DNA from: Methylocapsa acidiphila B2
Lineage (GTDB): Bacteria > Pseudomonadota > Alphaproteobacteria > Rhizobiales > Beijerinckiaceae
DNA: 64,000 nucleotides
Assembly: GCF_000427445.1 (NCBI RefSeq)
Contig: NZ_KE386496.1
Coordinates: 744,001 to 808,000 of the forward strand
Reading direction: 5' to 3'
Both the position numbers and the translations under genes were made by a program. The stretch's first letter is position 1, and every line of letters begins with the position of its first letter. This document shows positions 36,525 to 46,758 of this stretch, one piece after another. The notes beneath the pieces were generated by a model that saw only the letters and a list, made by a program, of their open reading frames with translations, did not search any database and was not told the origin of the DNA.

Positions 36525-38282
36525 ATGGCTGATTACTACCCGCTGCTCGCCAAGGCCGTTGCGGGCCTGCCGAGTTCCACGCCAGAGACGCGCCGCGCGA
36601 TCTATGAACGCGCGCGCGGCGCTTTGATCGGCCAACTTCGGCGCATGGACCCTCCGGTTCCCGAGGCCGACGTTGATCGCGAGGCCGAATCTCTGGAAGC
36701 GGCGGTCGCGCGCATCGAAGCCGAATGCGCGCCGCCGACTGTCGCCGAGGAGCCGAAGTCGAGCGAACCGATTCCGGCTGCGCCGACGCCGCCCAGCGCG
36801 ACGGCTCCCAGCTCGGCGCCTGTTGAACCGACAGCCGCCGAGCCGACTTCCGTGGAGCCGACCCCGACAGAGGCGACGCCAGCCGAACCCGTTCCGCGCG
36901 ATCCTACGGCGATGGCGGGACTTGCAGCCGCGGCCTCGGCCGCCGCGGAGCAGCCTCGCGAAACATCGGGCGTTGCGGCGCCCGGTTCCGAGCCGGCCCG
37001 CCCGCCTGCGCCGAAAGCGCCGCCCGGCGTGGTCGCGGCCCAACGAGAGCCGCGCCGTCCTCCGGCCTCAGGGTCAAATGGGCCGCCTTGGACGAAGCCG
37101 GATTTGCGGCGTCCAAAGGCGCCGATCACACACATCCCGCCGGGAAGAGCGCGGCCAGGCGCCAAAGCGCCCTTCTCAGACATAGGCCCCGCGGTGCCGC
37201 GCCCGAGCGATCCGCGGCGCGCCCCCGAGCCTGTTCCGCCGGAGGTCCTCTCCGTCGCGCAGGCCGCCGCTTCGGGCGACGCGCTCAGCCGCCAAACGGC
37301 TGCGCCTGAAGACATGCGCGTGCAAACGCCCTCGGGCGACGACGCGGCAGGGTTTATCGCGCCGAGTGAATCGGAAGAGCGAATCATTCAACCAGTCGCG
37401 CGGACGAGGCCAGACGCACAGCGTCCCTTCGCGCCGCGACCGGCGCCGTCGAGCGGAGGCCCGAAGCGCCTTTGGATCTTCGGCGCGGTTCTCGGACTCT
37501 TTGTCCTAGTCATCGCCATCACGGCCTTCGAGCTGAGGGACCGGCCGGAGGATCTAACTGGCTTGAAACAGGCGACGCCTTCAGCCTCGACCGAGCCAGC
37601 TCCGAGCGGCAAGATCGTCGATCGCATCGGAGGCGGCGCGGGTTCTGTGGCGAGCCCGACCAAACCGGCAGCGACCGGCGCTGGCGGGCAGGCCGGAGCG
37701 CTCTCCTCTGCCGCCGAATCGACCGAACCGGCGGCCGCTGTCGCGACCCGGGCCGCTCTTTTGGTCGAGGCGCCGGACGATCCAAATAAGGTGAAGACTT
37801 TTCTTGGCTCGGTGGTTTGGCGGGTCGACAATGTCAGCAATGGGCCGGATCAGCCTTTGACGACGGCGGTTCGCGCCGAAATCGAGATCCCCGAGGAAAA
37901 GCTGCAGGCGGCGATGACCTTCGAGAAGAATTTCGACGGGTCTCTGCCGGCTTCTCACACGATGAAGATCAATTTCACCGTGGCGCCCGGCGGACCTCTG
38001 CCCGACGTTCAGCAGATCAATGTTCCGCAAATGCGCCGCGAAAACGCGGAAACGGGCGACGCGCTGACCGGGGTTCCGGTCCCGATCACGCAGAACGCGT
38101 TCCTTGTAGGTCTGAGCCGCGGCAACGCCGAGGCGAGCAATCTCGATTTGTTGAAGTCGAGGGAATGGATCGACGTTCCAATCGTTCTCGCCAATGGCCG
38201 GATCGCCAAGTTGACCTTTGAGAAGGGGCCCACGGGGCAACGCGCGCTCGACGACGTGCTCGCGACCTGGCAGGCGCAATAG
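36525..38282 (+). CDS. Uncharacterised bitopic membrane protein with proline-rich linker
   Basis: A 585-residue protein. The first ~65 residues (MADYYPLLAKAVAGLPSSTP, then RAIYERARGALIGQLRRM) form a compact helical domain that I recall from unassigned Rhizobiales proteins in this setting. About 240 residues of Pro/Ala/Glu-rich linker follow, with repeated EPTxxEP-like runs. A single transmembrane helix lies at about 316-336 (LWIFGAVLGLFVLVIAITAF). The ~210-residue C-terminal domain, with KVKTFLGSVVWRVDNV and WIDVPIVLANGRIAKLTFEK, would be periplasmic. No function is assigned. It is 102 bp after purA. Confidence 0.7.
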   Translation: MADYYPLLAKAVAGLPSSTPETRRAIYERARGALIGQLRRMDPPVPEADVDREAESLEAAVARIEAECAPPTVAEEPKSSEPIPAAPTPPSATAPSSAPVEPTAAEPTSVEPTPTEATPAEPVPRDPTAMAGLAAAASAAAEQPRETSGVAAPGSEPARPPAPKAPPGVVAAQREPRRPPASGSNGPPWTKPDLRRPKAPITHIPPGRARPGAKAPFSDIGPAVPRPSDPRRAPEPVPPEVLSVAQAAASGDALSRQTAAPEDMRVQTPSGDDAAGFIAPSESEERIIQPVARTRPDAQRPFAPRPAPSSGGPKRLWIFGAVLGLFVLVIAITAFELRDRPEDLTGLKQATPSASTEPAPSGKIVDRIGGGAGSVASPTKPAATGAGGQAGALSSAAESTEPAAAVATRAALLVEAPDDPNKVKTFLGSVVWRVDNVSNGPDQPLTTAVRAEIEIPEEKLQAAMTFEKNFDGSLPASHTMKINFTVAPGGPLPDVQQINVPQMRRENAETGDALTGVPVPITQNAFLVGLSRGNAEASNLDLLKSREWIDVPIVLANGRIAKLTFEKGPTGQRALDDVLATWQAQ

Positions 38283-38374
38283 GCGAGGCCGAACGCCCGC
38301 CCGCCCGTCGGTTGGATGATTTCAGCGGACGAGCAGGGCGCCATTGGCGATCATCGCGTCGATGCCGCGCTCGC

Positions 38375-40474
38375 CTACTCGATGCGGACGAGCACGCTAT
38401 CGGTCGAGCCCTTCGCGTCCATGACCGACACGCGGGCGAAGCCTGCGCCGTCGGGCGTCCAACTCGCTTGCCGGCGTAAGTCGGGCGCGCCGATCGGCGC
38501 GCCATTGACGATCCATGTCAAAGGCGGCGCGCCGCCCTCCGCCTTCAATGCGAGGCGGACGTCTTGCGCGGAGGCTTCAGGTCCGCGCCGGGCCAGCCCC
38601 AGATCCACCCGCGCTCCGTCCGGCGGGAAAGCGATGCGCAATTGCGGTATCGAGCTCGCAGCCGAGGTTTTGGGCGCATCCTTTCGCAAATGTCGCAGGG
38701 GCGGTGGCAATTGAGCGGACCGCGCGATGAGCGCGCCGGGCGGCGCGGGCTGGACTTCATGCGCGCCGCCGAGCCTGGCGAAGGCGTCGAAAAGGATCGG
38801 CGCAGCGACCTGCCGGCCGATCAGCCCTGGCACGGCGCCATTGTCCGGGCGTCCAACCCAGACCGCGATTGTATGGGCCTTGTCGAAGCCGACCGCGAAG
38901 GCGTCGCGATAGCCATAGGACGTCCCCGTCTTATAGGCGATGCGACCAGCCGGCGCGTTCAAGGGCGGCGGCGCGCCGCGCAAAATGTCGGCGACATACC
39001 AGCTCGCGACCGGCTCGCTGATGCGGCGGATCTCCGCGGGAGCCCCGGCGCCGCGCGGCGCGGTTTCCGTTAGGGACGGGGCGCCGCCGCCGCGCGCGAG
39101 CCCCGCATAAAGCATGGCGAGATCGCGCAGTTTGATTCCAACGCCGCCCAGGCCGACCGCGAGCCCAGGCGCGGCTTCGGCCGAGAGAGCGATCTCCGCG
39201 CCGGCATTGCGCAGCCGCGCGAGGAAGCGCGCCGGTCCGATTTCGGCCAGCAGCTCGATGGCGGGCAGATTCAACGACATTTGCAACGCGCGCCGTGCGG
39301 TGACGGCGCCTTGAAACGAAAGGTCGAAATTTTCCGGCGCATAGGAGCCGTAGCGCCTGGGCCGATCCTCGAGAATCGTCTCGGGATGGGCGATCCCGCT
39401 CTCGAAGGCGAGGGCGTAGATGAAGGGTTTCAAGGCAGAGCCGGGGGAGCGGATCGCCTCGGTCATATCGATCGCCCCCGCGCGCTCTTGCGAGAAATAA
39501 TCCGCGGCGCCGACATGGGCGCGGATCTCGCCGCTGCGATTGTCCACCACGAGAATCGCAGCAGAGACCTTCGGCCCGAGGGTCGGAACGCTTTGCTGCG
39601 CCAAGGCTTCGAGCGAGGCCTGCAACTTGGCGTCGAGCGTCAGCCGATGGATGCGCCGCTCAGGCGCGCGCAGGAGCGCCGCCTCGGCTGCATGGGGGGC
39701 GAGGAACGGAAAGGGCTTTCGCGCCTCGGGAACGGGCTCGCGCGCGGCGGCGTCCCTCTCGGCGCGGGTGATGAGGCCGCGTTGGAAAACCCGGTCGAGG
39801 ACGTGGTTGCGCGCGGCGCGGGCGGCGATTGGAAAGCGGTCCGGCCGGCGGGTCTCCGGCGATTGCGGCAGGGCGGCGAGCAAAGCCGCCTCGGCGATGG
39901 AGAGCCGCTTCGGCTCATGGCCAAAATAGGCCAAGCTCGCCGCCCGCGCGCCCTCGATATTTCCGCCATAAGGCGCAAGCGTGAGGTAGAGGTCGACGAC
40001 GCCGGCTTTGCCGATCCGTTCTTCGATCTCAAGGGCGCGGACCATCTGGGCGAGCTTCGCGGAGACGGATTTTTCCGCGCGGGGCTCGAGCAGGCGGGCG
40101 ACCTGCATGGTCAGCGTCGAGCCCCCGGACACGATTCGCCCGTGATCGACAAGCTGCGCGGCGGCGCGGCCGAGCGCGAGAAAATCCACGCCCCGATGAT
40201 CCGCGAAACGGCGATCCTCATAGGCGATCAACGTGGCGAGGAATCGCGGATCGACGTCGCGCGCGGCGACCGGCAGGCGCCAGCGGCCGTCCTCGGTCGT
40301 GAAGGCCCGAAGCAGGCGCCCGCCGCGATCGACGATGATCGTCGAGCCGCGCGCGGCCGCCGCGAGGTCGAGGGGCCTGAACGAGCGGACATAGTTGAGC
40401 CATGCGCCTGGAATGGCGAGGCCGAGGACCGCCAGGACGAGTGCGAGGACGGCGAAGCGCCGGTCGGACGTCAC
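38375..40474 (-). CDS. pbpC: Penicillin-binding protein 1C
   Basis: A 699-residue bifunctional murein synthase with an N-terminal anchor (about residues 8-28), a GT51 transglycosylase domain (IAYEDRRFADHRGVDFLA, GGSTLTMQVARLL) and a transpeptidase domain. Active site motifs are S346-A-L-K, SLN in RALQMSLNLPA, and KTGTSYGYRD. A C-terminal BiPBP_C-type domain follows. It is encoded 10 bp after the alpha-2-macroglobulin gene; the pairing is conserved in Gram-negatives and points to repair or defence of peptidoglycan. The start is GTG 40474. Confidence 0.93.
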   Translation of the reverse strand: MTSDRRFAVLALVLAVLGLAIPGAWLNYVRSFRPLDLAAAARGSTIIVDRGGRLLRAFTTEDGRWRLPVAARDVDPRFLATLIAYEDRRFADHRGVDFLALGRAAAQLVDHGRIVSGGSTLTMQVARLLEPRAEKSVSAKLAQMVRALEIEERIGKAGVVDLYLTLAPYGGNIEGARAASLAYFGHEPKRLSIAEAALLAALPQSPETRRPDRFPIAARAARNHVLDRVFQRGLITRAERDAAAREPVPEARKPFPFLAPHAAEAALLRAPERRIHRLTLDAKLQASLEALAQQSVPTLGPKVSAAILVVDNRSGEIRAHVGAADYFSQERAGAIDMTEAIRSPGSALKPFIYALAFESGIAHPETILEDRPRRYGSYAPENFDLSFQGAVTARRALQMSLNLPAIELLAEIGPARFLARLRNAGAEIALSAEAAPGLAVGLGGVGIKLRDLAMLYAGLARGGGAPSLTETAPRGAGAPAEIRRISEPVASWYVADILRGAPPPLNAPAGRIAYKTGTSYGYRDAFAVGFDKAHTIAVWVGRPDNGAVPGLIGRQVAAPILFDAFARLGGAHEVQPAPPGALIARSAQLPPPLRHLRKDAPKTSAASSIPQLRIAFPPDGARVDLGLARRGPEASAQDVRLALKAEGGAPPLTWIVNGAPIGAPDLRRQASWTPDGAGFARVSVMDAKGSTDSVLVRIE

Positions 40475-40484
40475 GGGGCGCTTC

Positions 40485-43400
40485 TCATTTGCGTTCGCCG
40501 ATGTCGATCGCCCCGAACGCCGTTCGGCCGAATCGCTCTGGGCGATACATGTCCTCGATCGTGGCGGGGGGCAGGGCGTAATGGCCCGGCGTCACCGCGC
40601 GCACGATATAGGCGAGGCTGAAGGTCGCTTTCTCATGGCCGTCGCGGGCGAAGGCGGCGACGAAACGATCGTCGCGATATTCCACATGCGCGGGGTCGAC
40701 GGATTTCTTGAGCCAGGCGAGCGCATCGGTCGAGCCGCCCTCGAAAAGCTCGGGATTGTCGATCTCGAGCCCTGCCGGCAGCCGATCGACGAGAAGCAGC
40801 CGGGCGAAAGCTGCTTCATATTCGGTGACGGTCAAGGCGACGACGAAGCGATCGTTCTGCTTGATCATGGCGGCGTCGAGCTTCTCGCCAGCTAAAGTGT
40901 AATAAGCGCGCTCGATCTGGTAGCCCTGCTGCGCCGAAGGCTCTGGGGTCATCGGGCGGCCGGAGGTCGTCACGGTGATGCGCGCAGGCGCCTGTCCGGC
41001 ATTGCCGATCGCGATGGGATTTTTATCGAGCGCGGCGGCGCGCCAGCTTCGGTATAGGGGGCCTTTTTGCGGGGCTCCGTCGAGCGTGATCGCCGCATTT
41101 TGCGCCTCGTTGGCGAGCGCCTCGGCGGCGAGGATCATGAAGGCGTTTTCCTGCGTGTTCGTGATCGCCGTCTTCGCCCGTGCGTCCTCCACGACTCTGG
41201 AGGCGCGCAAGATTTCCGCCGCCGGCATGGAGGCCTCAACCGCGAGCGCGAGAAGGCCTGCGCCGTCGCGCAAGCGCGAGCCATAATCAGCGCTCGAATA
41301 AAGCGGATTGCCGATCGCGCTCAAGCGATCGGCGGCTTTGGCGAAAACCGTCGCAGCGCGGACGCGGTCGCCGAGCAGCGCGAGCGCCGCGCCGATCTGC
41401 GCCCGGGCGAGCGGACTCTCGAACTGGTCGATCTTCGTGTCGGCGAGATAGCGCAGATCTCCCATCACCGGTCGCCCATTGCGGGCGAGGACATAGGCGC
41501 CGTAGGCGACGGAGGCGCCTTGCGCGGCGTCGAAATTATCGGCGTTGGCTACGAGATTGCGCAGCCGCTCGAGCGCCAAATCGAGCCGTCTTTGCGGGAC
41601 GTTGAAATTAGTCTCACGCGCGCGCGTGAGAAAATCGGTGACGAAGGCGTGCAGCCACATATCATCGGCGTTGTCCGCCGACCAGAGGCCAAAGGCGCCG
41701 CTCGAATCCTGTCGCGTCAACACGCGCTCGATCGCGTCGCGGACGCGCCCGTCGGCGTCGGGATCGAGGCCGAGCGCCTCGGCCTTCGCAAGCTTATTGA
41801 CGTAAAGGAGCGGCAAGGCGCGGCTGACGAGTTGCTCGGTGCAGCCATAGGGATAGCGGTCGAGCGCCTGCAACAGAGCCGGGACGTCGACGCCGGCGAG
41901 CGAGGAAACAGCGACCGAAACCGCGCCGGTTCCGGGAATGAAATCAGCGAAGAGATCATTCGAGATCGCGAGGCTCGCGCCCGGCGCGAGCGTCCTTACC
42001 GTGCGGCGATAAAGCTCGGACGTTCCAGGAAGGACGTTAAAGGCGAGTCTCTGCGGCCCGTCGAAATCCGGGCCGGTCAGCTTGAGGTCGATCTCGGCCG
42101 GGCCGATCCCCGTAGCGGCCACAGGGATCGTCACCACTTTGCGCGCTCCGGCGTCGAGCCTGATCTTGCGATGAGAGGCTTCCGTCGATGAGGACAGCCC
42201 GCCGCGTAGATCGAGGTCGAGAACATAATCACCCGCCTTGCCTTCCACATTGTCGATCTGCACATGGATCTGCGAGCGATCGCCGAGGGAGAGAAAGCGC
42301 GGCGCCGTCGCTTGCGCGACGACTGGATCGCGGACGACGACGTCGGCCTGCGAGGCGCCGACCTTGGTCTTGGTCCAGGCCGTCGCCATGAGGCGCACGG
42401 TTCCGTTGAAGGCAGGCAGGTCGAAGGTCACCTTGGCGCGGCCGTCCGGTCCGACCTTGACGACTCCGGAGAAGAGCGCAAGCGGCTCTTGCGTCGGACG
42501 CTCGGAGCTGAGATCCGCGCCGCCATCTCCGCCGGAGCGGATCGCTCCGCGCGTGCCCTGCATGCCGTCGATCAGCAAGCCATAGAGGTCGCGAATCTCG
42601 GCCCCGAGCTGGCGCTGGCCGAAGAAATAGGCGCTTGGATCCGGGGCCTCGTAATGGGTCAGGTTGAGGATTCCGACGTCGACCGCCGCGACCGTTATCC
42701 GCGCTTCCTCGTTCGGGCTGAGGCCCCTGATCTCGACGGGGATCGTGAGCAGCCCGCGGGGGCGCGCCTTTGTCGGCGCGTCGAGCTTGACGTCGATCTT
42801 GCGCGCCTCCGCGTCGATTGAGAACCAGGCGAGGCCGATGGCGCGCCCCGGCATGCGATTGGCGGCTTTGTCGAGAGGCCGATGGGCGAGGACCACCACA
42901 TAGGCGCCGGCGCCCCAGTCGGCGGACACCGGAATCGATTTCGACGTATCGCCTTCGCCGAGATCGAAAGTTCTTATTTCGCGCAGCGCATCGCTGACGA
43001 TCGCGACGGTCGCCTTGCCGGCGAAGCGTGAGGCGATCCGCAGACGCAGGTCCTCGCCGGGCTTGTAATTCGCCTTGTCGATCGAGACGTCGAGGAGGTC
43101 GGGCGTTTGCGCGCTCGCCTCGCCGGACCAGCCGCTTTCGAAACTAAGGCTGGTCGGCGCGTCGGAGCCATTGTCGCTCGCGAGGTCCAGCCTGTATTGG
43201 CCGAGGCCGACGATCGCCGAAATCTTGGCAGGCGCGTCGAGGCCCACATCGATCGTTCCATTGGCGACGCGCTTCGATGATTTGACGCGCTCGAAGCCCC
43301 ATCGTCCATCGGAGCGATACCATTGATAATCGTTGCTGATTCGATAGAGCGACCAGGCGACGCCTTTGCGTGCGGCTCGGGCGCCGGTTGGACCGACGGC

Positions 43401-45716
43401 GATCACGTCGAAGGTCGCCGCGGCGCCGTCGCTCAGATTGGTGAAATTCTTCTTGACCCCGATCAGGCCGCCCTTTGGCAGGATGGGCAGGGAGACCGAG
43501 CGCTCGATCGCGCGTCCGCCGGGCTCGCCGGCGCGCAGGATAATCTTGGCTTCAAGTGGGCGCGAGGCGTCAACCTCGGGGATGGGCGCGAGGATTTTCG
43601 CCGCGCCTTTGGCGTCGGTCTCGAAGCTCTCCTCGATGTCGTTGCTGACCTTCTCGAAATCCTGGTCCTGAAGGCCGGCGACATAGCCTTTGAGCGCGGG
43701 CAGGCTCGCGTCTTCGGCAGGACGGATCTCGACCGAACCGGCAATCTCGAGATCGGCGCCCAGGGCGCCATAGAGATAGCGGGCCGAAGCGTCGATCTCG
43801 ACGGGTTCTCCGGCGCGCGCCGCGCTCGCCTTCGGCTGAAGCGTGAATTCCAGACGCTCGGGAACGTAATTCTCGACCAGAAAACTCGTCCGCCCGACGG
43901 GTTCGGCCTTGGGATCGACGAAAGCCTCGATGCGCCATGTTCCCGTGGCGATCCCTGAGAGCAGGGGCAAGGCGAAGGCGCGGCCGCCTTCGCCTTGATC
44001 CTCGATCTGTACGCGCTTGTATTCGACCCCGTCAGGCCGCTTTACCACAAGGGTCAGCGGCAGGCCGGCGCGGGCCACGCCCTTGACGTCGCGCAGCAAC
44101 GCCGTGACGAAGACCGTCTCGCCGGAGCGGTAGACGCCGCGCTCGGCGAAAACCAAAGCGTCGAGCGTCGCCGGCTCGGCGCGGCCTTTGACGCCGCGGT
44201 CCGTGAGATCGAACGCCGTCTGCTGGAGATCGAGGAATCCATAGTCTCCCTTGCCGTCTTCGGCGACGACAAGGCCAGGCGCCTGGCCCCCGTTCCCACG
44301 CGAAAGTCCCGGATCGAAGTGGACGCGCCCGGCGGAGTCGGCGCTCGCCTCTGAGAGTATTTCATTGTCGCGCGCGATCAGCCGAACCTTGGTTCCTGGC
44401 AGCGGCGCGGCGCTCGCCAAGGAGCGAATGAAGACGTGGACGCCGTCCCTGGCGCTGAAAGCCGTAAGGCCGAGGTCCGACACGATGAACCATTGCGTCG
44501 CGGTGGTGTCTCCGATGTCCTCGTCGCTTGCAATTGGTTGTCCATCCGCGGGTTTCGCGACCATCACATAGACGCCAGGCTCAAGTCGGCCTACGGCTTC
44601 GAGCACGGGAAAAGCCGTGACGACGTCGCGATTGAGCTCCGGCGCCGCATCGAGCGTCCCTGACCAGATCTTCGCGCCGTCCTTCTCGATATATTGCTTG
44701 ATCTGGTAGGAAGAGAGCTGCCCTAGGAAATCCTGAGAGCGAACCGTTGGCAGAAGATTGCGGTCGCCGATCCGGACGATGTCGACGGCGATCTTCTGGG
44801 TGTTGACGGAGACGACAGGCACGCCCTCCTGCCCGACGCGAGGCAAGACGTAATTCTTGCCGGTGAAGTGAACCTGTGGCGATCGGTCCCGGACGTAGAT
44901 CTCGTAGTCGGCCGTCCGCAAAAGCGTTTCTCCGACCGAGGAGGGCAGACCCTCCCGCAGCGCGATCTTGTAAGTCTCGCCGTGTTTCAATCCTTCGACG
45001 CAAAGCTGCTGATCTTCGGTCGAGATCGCGCCATTCGCGGCTCCGGCGACGGATACATAAGGCCCGAAATCCGCCCGGCCGCGGGCCAAAGCCTCAGAAA
45101 ATTGGAAGCAGATTCGCGGAGCGGCCGACTCATTATCGACCTTATAGTCGAGGATGCGGAACCCATGCTTTTCGCGTTCGTCCTGATAAATCTTGCGCAC
45201 CGCGGCGACGTCGGCGAGGTCGAGGCTTGCGCGATAGGCGTTGAGCGAGAGCCGCCACAGTTCTCGTTTCGCGTAGGCTTCTCCGAGCCAGGCGAGGGCG
45301 GCGGCTTGATCCGGCTTGGCGCTTGCGCGTTCATAGGCGAGATAGGCCGCCGCCGCGCCATTTTGCTGAAGCGCGTAGCTGTCGCCGCTTGCTGCGGCGC
45401 GGGAATCTTCTGAAGCGGCGATCGCCGCACGGGAATAGGCGAGCCAGGCTGCGGCGTCTTTCGGATTGGCTGCGACGATAGCGCCGAGGGGGGCAAGAGC
45501 GTCTTGGAAATTTCCGCGCGACGTGGCCTGGAGCGCCTCTTTGCGCAATTGCGCCAAGGACCGGCCGGAAAGAGCGCTCCCGGCTTTGCTGATTTGGTCC
45601 TCGAGCCGAATCGCGGCGCTGGCGAGTTCGTCGTTCGTAAATTTATTTTGCGCCAGCGCGGGAGAAAGCAAAAAGCAAAGCGCCAGGCCCAAAGCAAAAA
45701 AGATCGTCCTCATCAA
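40485..45716 (-). CDS. yfhM: Bacterial alpha-2-macroglobulin (YfhM-like)
   Basis: A 1743-residue periplasmic protease trap. After a signal peptide (cleavage near SPALAQ, residue 22-23) come N-terminal MG domains, then a bait-like region, the A2M core, and the thioester motif C1292-T-E-Q in YPYGCTEQLVSRALPLLYVN, followed by the alpha/alpha toroid. YfhM-type proteins covalently snare attacking proteases and work beside PbpC. The signal lacks a lipobox (LALC has Leu before Cys), so unlike E. coli YfhM it should be soluble. A 153-bp gap separates it from the upstream anti-sigma gene. Confidence 0.93.
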   Translation of the reverse strand: MMRTIFFALGLALCFLLSPALAQNKFTNDELASAAIRLEDQISKAGSALSGRSLAQLRKEALQATSRGNFQDALAPLGAIVAANPKDAAAWLAYSRAAIAASEDSRAAASGDSYALQQNGAAAAYLAYERASAKPDQAAALAWLGEAYAKRELWRLSLNAYRASLDLADVAAVRKIYQDEREKHGFRILDYKVDNESAAPRICFQFSEALARGRADFGPYVSVAGAANGAISTEDQQLCVEGLKHGETYKIALREGLPSSVGETLLRTADYEIYVRDRSPQVHFTGKNYVLPRVGQEGVPVVSVNTQKIAVDIVRIGDRNLLPTVRSQDFLGQLSSYQIKQYIEKDGAKIWSGTLDAAPELNRDVVTAFPVLEAVGRLEPGVYVMVAKPADGQPIASDEDIGDTTATQWFIVSDLGLTAFSARDGVHVFIRSLASAAPLPGTKVRLIARDNEILSEASADSAGRVHFDPGLSRGNGGQAPGLVVAEDGKGDYGFLDLQQTAFDLTDRGVKGRAEPATLDALVFAERGVYRSGETVFVTALLRDVKGVARAGLPLTLVVKRPDGVEYKRVQIEDQGEGGRAFALPLLSGIATGTWRIEAFVDPKAEPVGRTSFLVENYVPERLEFTLQPKASAARAGEPVEIDASARYLYGALGADLEIAGSVEIRPAEDASLPALKGYVAGLQDQDFEKVSNDIEESFETDAKGAAKILAPIPEVDASRPLEAKIILRAGEPGGRAIERSVSLPILPKGGLIGVKKNFTNLSDGAAATFDVIAVGPTGARAARKGVAWSLYRISNDYQWYRSDGRWGFERVKSSKRVANGTIDVGLDAPAKISAIVGLGQYRLDLASDNGSDAPTSLSFESGWSGEASAQTPDLLDVSIDKANYKPGEDLRLRIASRFAGKATVAIVSDALREIRTFDLGEGDTSKSIPVSADWGAGAYVVVLAHRPLDKAANRMPGRAIGLAWFSIDAEARKIDVKLDAPTKARPRGLLTIPVEIRGLSPNEEARITVAAVDVGILNLTHYEAPDPSAYFFGQRQLGAEIRDLYGLLIDGMQGTRGAIRSGGDGGADLSSERPTQEPLALFSGVVKVGPDGRAKVTFDLPAFNGTVRLMATAWTKTKVGASQADVVVRDPVVAQATAPRFLSLGDRSQIHVQIDNVEGKAGDYVLDLDLRGGLSSSTEASHRKIRLDAGARKVVTIPVAATGIGPAEIDLKLTGPDFDGPQRLAFNVLPGTSELYRRTVRTLAPGASLAISNDLFADFIPGTGAVSVAVSSLAGVDVPALLQALDRYPYGCTEQLVSRALPLLYVNKLAKAEALGLDPDADGRVRDAIERVLTRQDSSGAFGLWSADNADDMWLHAFVTDFLTRARETNFNVPQRRLDLALERLRNLVANADNFDAAQGASVAYGAYVLARNGRPVMGDLRYLADTKIDQFESPLARAQIGAALALLGDRVRAATVFAKAADRLSAIGNPLYSSADYGSRLRDGAGLLALAVEASMPAAEILRASRVVEDARAKTAITNTQENAFMILAAEALANEAQNAAITLDGAPQKGPLYRSWRAAALDKNPIAIGNAGQAPARITVTTSGRPMTPEPSAQQGYQIERAYYTLAGEKLDAAMIKQNDRFVVALTVTEYEAAFARLLLVDRLPAGLEIDNPELFEGGSTDALAWLKKSVDPAHVEYRDDRFVAAFARDGHEKATFSLAYIVRAVTPGHYALPPATIEDMYRPERFGRTAFGAIDIGERK

Positions 45717-45869
45717 ATGCCCCTTCCGCGCCTCATCGGAGGCGTAAATAAATGAGAATCTAAAAAAGCGACGCGTTGAAGAATGAACTATCGGTTGAAG
45801 GCTGTGAGGTTCTCACGCACGCATTGGAATAAGCCGCCTTGTGAAGACGCGCCCCTTGCGATTTTGCAT

Positions 45870-46745
45870 TTAGCGTCCATCGAAAGCTTCTATTTCAGCG
45901 CGCGCGCGTTCGGCGAGGCTGCGAAGGTCCTTGTCCGAGAGCGGCCCGGCGATGGCGTAGCGCGCGCCCATCTGTCGCCAGTCGATTGCGCCGCCGGGAA
46001 AGCGGCCGACCTGATGAAAGGCTGAGGCGGTCGCGTCATTGATCTTCTCTGCGCATAGGACGACCGTCGCCTCCGCCTGCTTCGCGTAGAAAAAACAATA
46101 CATTCGGTCGAATTCGCTGGGCGCGGCCCGCGCGCCGATGAGCCGCAGCCCGGTTTCCGCGAAATTTGGCAGGACGAGCGCAGTTTCGCCTTTGCCTAGT
46201 CCGCCGCCTTGCGCCGGGGAGGCCGTCGCGGGCGACAAGGACTGCAAGGCCGCGACCGTCCGACCGATGAAAATCGCGTCGGATTCGCCGCGCGCCGGCG
46301 GATGTTCGACCGTAAGACGCGGCGGCTCCGGCCCGTCGAGATGATCAACGATCAGCGCAGCGCTCAAAGCGAAGATGATCCCTCCGAAAAAGGCCGCGAG
46401 CAGGAGGAGAAATTGCCGAAGGCGCCCCCTTGCTTGCGGCGCCGGGTCGCGTTCGGTTTTGCCGCCGCCAGAAAAGCGACCGGGCTCAGAAATGATCTTG
46501 CAGGAAAAGCGCTTTTCGCTTTCGGGCGGCGCGAGCAGGAGCGAGTCCGGCGGCGCTTCCGTCTCGACGCGAGCGAAGGCCGCGCGAATCGTCTCGTTCT
46601 GACGGCGCCAGGATTCGACGCGCGCCGCGTCCGCCGGAGAACTCGCCAGAAAACGAAGGACGAAATCGCGACGGCGGGGCTCGAGTTCGCCATCGACCAA
46701 ACCGTGCAGGTCTTCATCGGTGACGGGGGGAGGAGCGCCGATCAA
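45870..46745 (-). CDS. Transmembrane anti-sigma factor-like protein
   Basis: A 291-residue protein. An N-terminal cytoplasmic zinc-less anti-sigma region reads VTDEDLHGLVDGELEPRRRD, and RRQNETIRAAF follows. One membrane helix lies at about residues 113-133 (LLLLAAFFGGIIFALSAALI). The periplasmic C-terminal domain includes GLRLIGARAAPSEFDRMYCF and RYAIAGPLSDKDLRSLAER. It begins just after the sigma-like gene, the usual arrangement. TTG 46745 is the likely start (14 bp after the sigma stop); ATG 46811 is an alternative with a long overlap and non-family sequence. Confidence 0.75.
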   Translation of the reverse strand: MIGAPPPVTDEDLHGLVDGELEPRRRDFVLRFLASSPADAARVESWRRQNETIRAAFARVETEAPPDSLLLAPPESEKRFSCKIISEPGRFSGGGKTERDPAPQARGRLRQFLLLLAAFFGGIIFALSAALIVDHLDGPEPPRLTVEHPPARGESDAIFIGRTVAALQSLSPATASPAQGGGLGKGETALVLPNFAETGLRLIGARAAPSEFDRMYCFFYAKQAEATVVLCAEKINDATASAFHQVGRFPGGAIDWRQMGARYAIAGPLSDKDLRSLAERARAEIEAFDGR

Positions 46746-46758
46746 GTCCCGTCGCTTT

